Assembly (NCBI GenBank): GCA_052108535.1
Contig: JBQDZM010000026.1
Span: forward strand, 1 to 41,470
DNA length: 41,470 nt
Reading direction: 5' to 3'
Source: Galactobacter sp052108535
GTDB taxonomy: Bacteria > Actinomycetota > Actinomycetes > Actinomycetales > Micrococcaceae
Shown: positions 17,327 through 26,100 of the stretch, in pieces
How the letters are laid out: the number at the start of each line of letters is the position of its first letter
How positions within the stretch are numbered: position 1 is the first letter of the stretch
The notes under the pieces: generated by a model
The model's input: only the letters and a program-made list of their open reading frames with translations
Database searches by the model: none
What the model was told of the DNA's origin: nothing
Program-made: the position numbers and the translations under genes

Positions 17327-20176
17327 ATGCTCTCCGTGTTCCATCGACGGGCTTGGCCCACGGCCCTGGCCCTGATCGGCGCCGTGATGATCAGTGGATT
17401 CACCCTGCCCTCCGCCCCTGCCGCCCAGGCCGCTCCCACCCATCCGAGCGCCGTGAACCCGCCGCAACAGGTGGTCCCTGCGGCTAATGATGACTGCATC
17501 GTGGGGCCGTCACCGGCTCTGACGGAGAGTGGGGTCAGCGACCAGTTCAACAACGACATCGGACTGATCGACTCCAAACCGATCTGCGGGGAACGCGAAA
17601 AGGAGAAGGAGAGCGCACCGGCTAAGTCCCAGGAGGATAAGGACACCGACCGCCGTAAGAAGCATCAGGGATCCTCCGATTCCTCACGAAGCGCTGGTTC
17701 TGGTGCGAGTGGTCAGTGTGCCGAGGTGCCCGAACCACCCGAAGATGCCAGCGCTGAAGTACTGGCTGACATCGCCTCACAGAAGAACGCCCAACGCGCC
17801 TGCCTCGACGGCGGCGCCTCGTCCTCCGGTTCCAAGGCCAGCTCCGAGACCGGACCGGGGACCGGTGGCCGGCCTGCAGACAGCTCCAGCTCCTCGGACT
17901 CGTCTGGTTCTTCCTCCAGCTCCGCCTCATCCTCCTCCTCGGGATCCGATTCCGGCTCCTCTGGTGGCTCAAAGAAGTGCAAAGGCACGGACGTGCCCGA
18001 CAAGCACGGGATCTGTGCCTCCAGTTTCAGCCGGCTAGCGATCAACCGTGGCGACGTCGGAGATCCGCTGATCATGGCCTCCGGCATGCTGCTAGATCTG
18101 GGCTGGTCAGGGGTCTACATGCTCTTCGACGGCGACGTCCACCTGATCGACTGGATCTACGGATTCACCTGGATTGACTGGCTCGCCGACGTCATCAAAC
18201 CGATCACCGACAACGTCTCCACGTTCCTGAACAAGTTCGGCCTCGCACCCTTCGCTCTCTCCCTCTCCGCCCTGGTCTATGCCGTGCTGTGGTTCCGCGG
18301 ACACCGCTCCAAAGCCATCTCCGGTCTCTTTGCCGTCGCCCTCGTCGCCTCCATGGCCACGATCTTCACCAACCCCACCGAGAAGTTCCTCGGAGACAAC
18401 GGCGCGTTCGGGAAGTTCAAAGACGTCGGCAACGAACTCGTCGTCGCCGCCACTACCACCGGAGACGGTGAGTCCTACACACCAGGCGCCGGGGAAGCTT
18501 CCAACAACGTCATGCTCGAACACGCCGTGGGACCACAAATGGTCGAGACCATGCTGCGCGGCCCGAACCAGGTCATCAGCTTCGGCAAAGTGTTCAAAGG
18601 TAAGTGTGTAGAAAACTACAACGAGGCCTTGCGCGACTCGAAGAACCTCACCACCGATAACAACACCCGCATGGAAGCCCGCGACTGCGACAAGGCTGCT
18701 GAGGAGTTCAACAAGGGCAACAACTACTCCCGCTTCGGCACCCTGATCGGCGTCTTCGTCCTCTACGCAGGATTCAGCGTCCTACTTTGGGGCGTCTTCG
18801 CCCTATTGCTCTACAACCTCTTCATCACGCTACTGCACATCGTCACCCTGGCTTGGAAGCTCCTCCGCGGCCTCTTCCCCGGGGGCGCACCCACTGACGT
18901 CCTCCACAGCCTCATCGCGATCACCCTGAGCCTGTTCATGATCGCTGTCTCGGGCCTCTTCCTCGCCATCGCCCTCATCGCAGCCCAAGCCATGATCACC
19001 GGGCTACTGAACTTGGGCACCTGGGTCTACGGGATCATCGGCTGGGCATTTATGACCATGCTCGTCGTCTTCGCCATCATGTGGTTCCGCGCCCACAAAG
19101 CCCACCGCCGCCTTGGCGACCGCCTCCGCCAAGCCATGAAGAGCCAAACCCAGGCCAAGGGCCCCAGCCTCCCCCAGCGACTAACCCGTGGAGCCCGCCA
19201 AGTCGGCCAATACCGCCAACAACGTCGCATGCTCAACACCATGCGTGAAGGCACCGGAAGGGGCGTCCGTGGCGGCTCCGCCGGCGGCTCCCTGATGCGC
19301 CGGGCCATCCGCCGAATCCCCGGACCCATCGGCGCCATCGGCACCGCCGCCACCCTCGTCAAACGAGGCCTCACCCGCAAATCCAAGCCCAACGCTCAAG
19401 CCCCTCAGACAACCGCAGCACCCCAACCCCAGGCCGGCTCCAAAACCAGTACCGGTTCCCGATACAGCACGAGCGACACCACCGGCGTCGAACTCGACCC
19501 CAACACCACCACCTCCGACACAGAGCCCGACACCACAGACACCGACCCAACACCAGAACCAGAACACACCAGCCCCCAAACCCAACGCACCCGCAGCCTC
19601 AAGGGCTCCCTCACCACCATCGCCAAACGCAACCCCACCGCTGCCGTCATGATCAAAGCCGGCTCCAGCCTCCGCGACGCTAACAACACCCCCGGCACCC
19701 GCCGCCAACGCGCCGCCGCCATCGCCGCCCAAGCCAAAACCGAAGCCAAGCGTTGGAAGGACCCCATCCAACGCAGCCACGCCAAAACCGACGCCATGCG
19801 CGAACACCTCAACACAGTCGCAGCCAAACAAGAGCACAAGGCAGCCCACAAGGCCCGCAAGACCGCAGAACGCCAGCGCCACCAGGACGAGAAAGCCCAA
19901 GTACGCACGAAGAAAGACCAAGCCCGCCAAGTCGCCAACGAATTTGCCACCAACCGAGCCAACCTCCCCGCCTACGACCCCACCCACGAACAACAAGCCA
20001 AAGCCGCCAGAGAACGCATCAACACCCTCACCGGCGCAGAAAAACGCCAAGCCATCTACGAACAACGCCTCGCCGAAGCCGAATACCGCCAACAACGACT
20101 CGAACAAGCCAAAACCCAAGCCGAAAACACCGTCGCAACTAAACACACCACCACCGAACCCGTGAGGCGACCATGA
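17327..20176 (+). CDS. VirB6/TcpH-like polytopic transfer protein with signal peptide
   Basis: ATG 17327 follows CAGGAGG. The 949-residue protein starts with a signal peptide (RRAWPTALALIGAVMISGF...APAAQAAP). A long extracytoplasmic Ser/Gly-rich low-complexity region (about 100-215, with several Cys) comes next, followed by a pair of membrane helices near 300-345, a block of five or so helices (about 465-600), and a 350-residue basic, Ala/Gln/Lys-rich cytoplasmic tail with coiled-coil character. TcpH/VirB6 proteins form the inner-membrane pore. The extra signal peptide and Ser-rich linker suggest it spans the wall side as well. Its stop overlaps the next start (ATGA). Confidence 0.77.
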   Translation: MLSVFHRRAWPTALALIGAVMISGFTLPSAPAAQAAPTHPSAVNPPQQVVPAANDDCIVGPSPALTESGVSDQFNNDIGLIDSKPICGEREKEKESAPAKSQEDKDTDRRKKHQGSSDSSRSAGSGASGQCAEVPEPPEDASAEVLADIASQKNAQRACLDGGASSSGSKASSETGPGTGGRPADSSSSSDSSGSSSSSASSSSSGSDSGSSGGSKKCKGTDVPDKHGICASSFSRLAINRGDVGDPLIMASGMLLDLGWSGVYMLFDGDVHLIDWIYGFTWIDWLADVIKPITDNVSTFLNKFGLAPFALSLSALVYAVLWFRGHRSKAISGLFAVALVASMATIFTNPTEKFLGDNGAFGKFKDVGNELVVAATTTGDGESYTPGAGEASNNVMLEHAVGPQMVETMLRGPNQVISFGKVFKGKCVENYNEALRDSKNLTTDNNTRMEARDCDKAAEEFNKGNNYSRFGTLIGVFVLYAGFSVLLWGVFALLLYNLFITLLHIVTLAWKLLRGLFPGGAPTDVLHSLIAITLSLFMIAVSGLFLAIALIAAQAMITGLLNLGTWVYGIIGWAFMTMLVVFAIMWFRAHKAHRRLGDRLRQAMKSQTQAKGPSLPQRLTRGARQVGQYRQQRRMLNTMREGTGRGVRGGSAGGSLMRRAIRRIPGPIGAIGTAATLVKRGLTRKSKPNAQAPQTTAAPQPQAGSKTSTGSRYSTSDTTGVELDPNTTTSDTEPDTTDTDPTPEPEHTSPQTQRTRSLKGSLTTIAKRNPTAAVMIKAGSSLRDANNTPGTRRQRAAAIAAQAKTEAKRWKDPIQRSHAKTDAMREHLNTVAAKQEHKAAHKARKTAERQRHQDEKAQVRTKKDQARQVANEFATNRANLPAYDPTHEQQAKAARERINTLTGAEKRQAIYEQRLAEAEYRQQRLEQAKTQAENTVATKHTTTEPVRRP

Positions 20177-22061
20177 CCACCCAAGCCGAAGAAACCCAGC
20201 GCTCACCGCTGATCTGGCTCATCGGAGGCACCTTAGGCGTGGTCGTGATGGGGTTGGTGTCGGCGCTAGCGTTGCCGATGTTTTTCGTGGTGCTGGCCGG
20301 CGGGAAATCCGATACGGAGGACGGATGCGCTGTTCCTGGGTCGGGGACGAGCCAGATCGAGGATGCCTCGGTTCAGGCCCCTTATACCGGTGAGTGGATC
20401 AACCCGACTGTGGGTGAGGAGANNNNNNNNNNNNNNNNNNNNNNNNNNNNNNNNNNNNNNNNNNNNNNNNNNNNNNNNNNNNNNNNNNNNNNNNNNNNNN
20501 NNNNNNNNNNNNNNNNNNNNNNTCGGTTCAGGCCCCTTATACCGGTGAGTGGATCAACCCGACTGTGGGTGAGGAGACGTCGTCGTATGGGATGCGCGTC
20601 AACCCGGTCACCGGGGTCTATGAGGGCCATTCCGGGACGGACATCGGTGCGCCTGCCAAAGCTGAGATCCATGCAGCCGGTTCGGGCAAGGTCACGATCG
20701 CGGGTAAGTCCTCTGGTGGTAACTCCGGGTACATGGTGGCCATTGACCATGGTGGTGGGGTGCAGTCGCGTTACGTTCATTCCTTCCCCGAGGACATCAA
20801 GGTCAAGGTGGGGCAGGAGGTCAAGGTCGGTGAGGTCGTCGCGTTGGTGGGGATGTCTGGTAACGCCACCGGGTATCACTTGCACTTCGAGATCCGGATC
20901 AATGGCACCCCGACGGATCCGAAGGCTTGGATGAAGGAGAAGGGTGTGACGACCGGTGTCGGCCCGAACAAGACCAAGCAGAAGGTCGAGGCCAAGGACC
21001 GTGACGATGAGAAGGATGCTCCGTCGACGGCAGCTGAGGAACCTGATGAGGAGAAGGACTCCGATGAGAAAGTCGAGAAGGTTTCCTCCACCCAGGCTCG
21101 GTCCTACAAGTCCAGTGAGGGGGAAGTCTTCACCCCGAACGCGAAACAGTGGAAGAACATCCAGACCGTGCTGAAGACAGTGGATGAGTCTGGGATGGGT
21201 AAGCGCGCGGCGATCATCACGATGGAAACCGTCCTCGTGGAATCTAAGGGACGCAACTACGCCAACGTCAACGTGCCGGCCTCCATGAACCTCCCTCATG
21301 AGGCTGTGGGTGAAGACCACGACTCGGTAGGGCTTTTCCAGCAGCGCCCCTCCATGGGGTGGGGTGAGCCGAAACAGCTACTGGATCCGGTCTATGCCAC
21401 CAACAAGTTCCTCTCCACTCTGGCCAAGGTCCCCAACTGGGAGAACCGGCGCTTCGGTGACGCAGCCCAGGCCGTACAGATCTCTGGCGTCCCGGATGCC
21501 TATGACAAATGGGAGTCCGCGGCGACGGCCATCGTCAACGACAAGGACTCCAACTACGACTACGACTCCACCGGCAGCATCGGGTCGACCGGGTGCTCTC
21601 CGACCGGACCGGTGGATACTTCCAGTCAGGATGGAAAACCGCAGCAACCTGCGGATTCGGCCACTGGAAACGACGATCAAAGCGGGTTGGAATCCACCCC
21701 GGATAACACTCGTCGCCGCATCATCAACGCGGCCAAAGCCAACCTGGACACCCCGTACAAGGCAGGTGGTCGCACCACCCAAGGATGGGACAGCAACGGG
21801 ATGATCTACTGGACAACCAACCATGTCGGTCTCAAGGGGATCCCCTACGTCGACGCCTACTCCACCGCCACGAAAACTGAGACGCCATCTGGCGGAGATC
21901 TCCTCTACTGCGGCAAACGGCCCGACGGGACCTACACCTCCGCTGGGATCCATTCGGGCAACGATGACACCTACTACACCGTCATCGACTCCAAAGGCAC
22001 GATCGAGGCCCCCATCCCCTCCAGCTGCGAGGCCTACACCCTGTTCAGGAGCCAGTCATGA
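20173..22061 (+). CDS. Three-domain peptidoglycan hydrolase (M23 + lysozyme-like + degenerate NlpC/P60), TcpG/VirB1-like
   Basis: After collapsing the duplicated 55 bp and 100 N the frame is exact: 577 residues. There is one N-terminal membrane helix (13-42). The M23/LytM domain has HSGTD (His101, Asp105) and HLH (His184, His186), so its zinc site is intact. A lysozyme-like domain (about 270-400) keeps the catalytic-type Glu (VES, Glu305) and the DSVGLFQQRPSMGWG signature. The C-terminal NlpC/P60-like domain (about 460-575) reads GWDSNGM where Asp-Cys-Ser-Gly is expected and SAGIHSG where His-x-Gly-Ile is expected: both catalytic residues are replaced. It should open the cell wall for the transfer channel, with the third domain probably acting as a wall-binding module. 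Confidence 0.88.
20368..20577. other. Assembly gap: 100 N flanked by identical 55-bp ends
   Basis: Bases 20368-20422 equal 20523-20577, with N at 20423-20522. Removing 155 bp joins PTVGEE to TSSYGM in frame within the hydrolase gene. Confidence 0.95.
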
Positions 22062-22747
22062 CGGCCCCGCGCAAGAAATCCCGGGCCTTGACCGCCGTAC
22101 TCATCCTCGCGGCCCTGATCGGTCTGATCACCTGGCTTACGCTGCGCTCTGACACTGAACCCGCCCCCCAAAAAAACGGCACCGAACATGCCATGCAGGC
22201 AGGCCCCACGATCTCGACCGCCGAAGGGCAACCCTCCGACGATCAAGCCGAAGCGGCCTCCTCTGGCAGTGCAGTTGATACCGCCGAGGCGTTCGTCGCT
22301 GCATATTCATCCATCAGCTCCGATGACCCGGAACCCACAACGTGGGTCACCCGGGCCATCACGCACACCACCACCGACTACGCAGACGAACTCACCAAGT
22401 CTTTCTCCGGCGGCGGCGGTGAACAATGGCGGCAGATGCAAGAAAACCATCAGTACCGCCAAGCCACCGACATCACGATCACAGCCTTCCCCAACGACCC
22501 TGACACCTACATGGCCGAATACACCCAAGAAACCGTCGAAGACGATCAGGTCATCGCCAGCTCAGACCAGATCAAGATCCTCACGTTGACCAACACCGAT
22601 GCTGGTTGGAAGGTCGCGGAAATGACCCAACTCGGAGACCAACCCAACCGTGGCCCCGTCGCCCCCAGCGACATGGGAGAGGACATCGAGAAGCACCTCG
22701 ACAACCACCATCACGACCACGATGAGCATGAAGACCACGACCACTGA
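22058..22747 (+). CDS. Membrane-anchored NTF2-like protein with His/Asp-rich tail
   Basis: 229 residues, coupled to the hydrolase gene by ATGA. One N-terminal helix (about 9-28), an acidic linker, then a domain (about 70-205) with an NTF2-like pattern (TAEAFVAAYSSIS... ITITAFPNDPDTYMAEYTQE...GWKVAEM). The last 20 residues (from DIEKHLDN to the end) hold nine His alternating with Asp and Glu, a likely Zn or Ni/Cu-binding tail. It is the last gene of the conjugation operon and might be an accessory VirB8-like piece; the metal tail is unusual. Confidence 0.72.
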   Translation: MTAPRKKSRALTAVLILAALIGLITWLTLRSDTEPAPQKNGTEHAMQAGPTISTAEGQPSDDQAEAASSGSAVDTAEAFVAAYSSISSDDPEPTTWVTRAITHTTTDYADELTKSFSGGGGEQWRQMQENHQYRQATDITITAFPNDPDTYMAEYTQETVEDDQVIASSDQIKILTLTNTDAGWKVAEMTQLGDQPNRGPVAPSDMGEDIEKHLDNHHHDHDEHEDHDH

Positions 22748-22771
22748 GGTACATCCCTAAGGGAACCCAGC

Positions 22772-22821
22772 GAGAAGGGGCCTGCGAACTGATTCTCTGA
22801 TCAGTTCACAGGCCCCTTCTC
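22772..22821 (+). terminator. Strong hairpin terminator of the conjugation operon
   Basis: GAGAAGGGGCCTGCGAACTG (22772 onward) pairs with CAGTTCACAGGCCCCTTCTC ending at 22821, with one G/A mismatch and a short loop (TTCTCTGAT region). It begins 24 bp after the stop. There is no long U tract, as is common in high-GC actinobacteria. Confidence 0.8.
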
Positions 22822-23015
22822 CGTCACGTCAAACCCTGCTGCCCGACTCCTCGGTCTGGACACGAAAGTGAGATCGGGACATGTTATTTGGGACCCCACT
22901 ACCCGACCGGAAATCCATCTCCAAAGCCCTCGATAAGGTGGTGGAAGGCTCATCCCCTGAGCTGCGACTTCGTCGGTCTCAAGACCTGAGCCTAGCACCC
23001 CTTGTCAAGAGGGTA

Positions 23016-23066
23016 CAAGCGTTCCGCAAGTGTTACCCACGCCCAACCATGCCCAACCCAAGCGTT
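23016..23066 (-). repeat. Phased AACRCTTG boxes, second cluster
   Basis: On the minus strand AACGCTTG (23066-23059), AACACTTG (23034-23027) and AACGCTTG (23023-23016), spaced 32 and 11 bp, i.e. about three turns and one turn of DNA. Between them are GGGCATGG and GGGCGTGG elements like those at 41058-41109. This belongs to the same family as the parA-upstream array. The remaining 22822-23015 contains no gene I can support. Confidence 0.55.
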
Positions 23067-23110
23067 AAACACCAACCACCCCGCGCTCGCCGTCTGATTC
23101 AAGAGGTTTT

Positions 23111-23126
23111 GGGGACATACCGCAAC
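23111..23126 (+). repeat. GGGGACATACCG repeat, copy A (left flank of the RM gene)
   Basis: GGGGACATACCGCAAC. Together with copy B (28226-28242, same orientation) it brackets the restriction-modification gene. Other copies lie at 36153-36169, 39416-39428 and 39868-39880. Confidence 0.6.
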
Positions 23127-23139
23127 AGGTAGTAAAGGG

Positions 23140-26100
23140 TTACACACCCAACTCCGGCAGGCCGTTCACGATCTGCTGCGTGCGCAGCGACAGGCCCACG
23201 ACCTGGCCGATGAGGTCGATGATGTAGCGGGGCTGCTCGTGCTCGCGGGGCCAGTCGTTGGGGTCGTTCTTGATGCCCGACTTCTTGTCCGTCTTCACCT
23301 GGTAGCGCTCCACTAACCAGTCCACGCCAGAGCGGGAACCGAGCATGTACTCCTGCGCTTCCAACGGCAGGCCGGTGAGGGTGATCCACTGGTTGTATTT
23401 CAGCGTGGTCTTGTCCCAGTTGCCGGACTTGCCGCCGTACTTCATCTTCGTCACAGCGAAGCGCTCGTACTCATCCGTCGGCGCGCCAGGCAAAACGGTC
23501 TCGGAAAGTGGGTACGGCTCCATGTCTTCGTAGCCGATGTGCAGGGCGGAGAGTTCTCGCCCCGCAGCCACGAACGCGGCAAAGTTGTCCCGGCCCTCCA
23601 CCCTGGGGATGCGCGGCAGCTGCTTCTTCAGGTCCGAGGCGTAGCGCTGCCGGTACTCGGTGCTGTGCAGCAGCGCGTAGACGTAGAAGAACACGTCATC
23701 CTTGCTCACATCCTGCCCATAGGTTGCTTGGTAATCGTGCAGCGCCCAGTCGGTGATGTTGTCCACGCGTGCGTACCCGTCGGGCCCATCGGCCCCATCG
23801 TCAGTGCCCGACGACGCGAACAACGTCCCAGCCTCGGAATCCTCCTTCTTGGTGTAGGAGTAGCGGGCGAAGAACTTGCCGCCCTTCCCATACATATCGA
23901 GGCAGGGCAGTAAATCAGTCATCAGCACAGCGGGGATCGACTCGGCGTGTGTGCCGTTGATGTAGAACCCGATGTTCTTTGCGTCCGGTGTCGGGAAGAA
24001 TCCGGGAAGCTGATACACACGCTCGTTAGCTTGCCGATCGAAGTAGACGGCCTGTTTCTGGAATGGTCGATAGACAGAGTCACGGAAGCCTGCAGCGTTG
24101 ATGCTGTAGGTAGTTCCTCGTTCCATGCGCTGAAAATCCGTTGCGTTCCAACTCATCTTGGTGGAGTCGAGGTCCACGAAGTTTTTAACGTCAGACGGTG
24201 AACCCTCGGAAGCGTGGCGGGAGACTTCTGCGTTGTAGAACTCGATCATCCGTTCCACGTTGCGCTGGACTGCCGGTCGGGAGGAGTTGTAGACCCAGGC
24301 ATCCCGGTTCGTCTTCAATCCGCCAGACTGGGTCGCGAAGATGGTCTTGGTCTCGTTCTTGTCCTTGCTGGCGATGGGTGTGTAGGTCTCGTAGTTTTCG
24401 TCGCGTTGGTTGATCCAGTCGCCGGCCTCATTCGGGGTGATGGCGTCCCAGTCGAGTGTGTTGAGGGTGGCGTTGGCGACGTGGTCGAGTTTGGTGTCGC
24501 GGTCGAGGTAGTCGCCGATGTCTTTGTAGTGCAGCGTGCACTGGTCCACGGGGCCGGGTTTCTTGATGAGCAGAAGGATCGCCACCGTGGTCTTGGACCC
24601 TTCGCCGAAGACGTTGTCCTTCTCCTTGCGGCGCATCTCCCCCGAGGACCGTGCGTTGCCGCGGAGGTTGTAGACGTAGATGTCGTGGAATTCGTCGGTG
24701 AGGGTTTTGCGGAAGCCGTCTGCGGTGTTGCCGTCGATGTAGCCGCCGTTGGAGACGTAGCAGACCACGCCTCCCTGGTCTTGGGTGAGGACGCGGTTGG
24801 AGGCCCAGCGGATGGCGCGGATGTAGGAGTCGTAGAGGGAGTTCTTGTTGGTGGCCGTGGACCGGGCAGCGTAGGTGTCGCGGATAGAGGCGTCCAGGGT
24901 GGGGTAGGCCAGGTTGGCGTTGTTGTCGTTGCCGGAGGTCTGGCCCACGGAGTAGGGCGGGTTACCCACGATCACACGGATGTCGAGGGCGTTCTGTTCC
25001 ACGACGCGTTCGTTGTTGTTGGTGAAGACAGCCTCATCGAGAGTGTCGCCGTCCTCGGTCATCTGGAACGTGTCGGTGAGGACGATGCCGTTGAAGGACT
25101 CGTATCCGATGTCGCTGCCCAATACGTCGTCTGGGACCGAGGGCTCCCCCGCTTGTGCGCGGCGGGCGCGTTCGGCTTCGATCTGTAGGCCATGGAAGGT
25201 GGCCTCGATATTGATCGCGGCAATGTAGTAGGCCATCAAGAGGATCTCGTTGGCGTGCAGCTCGGAGGCGTACTTACGCGCCAGGTCCTGTGGCTTGATG
25301 AGTCCGGACTGCAGCAGGCGTGCCGTGAAGGTACCCGTGCCCGAAAAAGGGTCCAAAACGTGCACACCTTCATCGCTGATGCCGACTCCGAAGTGTTCGG
25401 TCAGGGCGTCGTTGACGGCGCGGAGGATGAAGTCCACCACCGGCAACGGTGTGTAGACGATGCCCAGGGATTCGGCGGTCTTGGGGAAGGCGAGTTTGAA
25501 GAAGCGCTCGTAGAGCTCGGTGATGATCTTCTGCTTGCCTTCGGCGTTCTCGATCCCCTCGGCGCGGATCCGCACGGAGCGGTAGAACTCCTCCAACGAG
25601 CCGGTCTCGGAGTCCAGGTTGTAGGAGTCCAGGACAGTGAGCATGGAGTCCATGACCTGGGAGACCGGGTTGTGCCGGGAGAACTGGTAGTCCTCGAAGA
25701 GGGCATCGAAGACAGGCTTGGCGATCAGGTGCTGCACCAACATGTCCACCGCGTCGGACTCGGAGATGCCGTCGTTGAGGTTGCCGCGCAAGCCCTCCAG
25801 GAAGCCGGCGAACTCCTGTCCCGGACGGGGGTCGTCTCCGGTGAGGATGGCGTTGATGCGGGTCACTTGACGATCGGCAATGTCCTTGACGTCGGTGGCC
25901 CAATCCTCCCAATAGCGTTTGTCGCCGACCTTCTTCACCATGCGGGCGAAGATCGCGTCCTCCCATTCCTTGGCACGGGCCAAGGAGAAGAGGGAATCTT
26001 GGAAGCCGGAAGCGCTAGTGGGGTCCTCGGCGGAGGTGTTCCCCTTGCCACCTACGCCGATGACGTCGATGGTCTTGTTCGAGGCCCGGTCCACGTCCAG

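Noticed and set aside
22881..23132. Plus-strand frame of 83 codons after the conjugation operon terminator
   Set aside because: It overlaps the phased box cluster and the GGGGACATACCG repeat, and has no convincing SD or composition.
24214..25188. Long plus-strand frames antisense to the RM gene (also 25192-26799)
   Set aside because: They mirror the high-GC third-position pattern of the RM coding strand; the products are low-complexity Val/Gly/Asp-rich.
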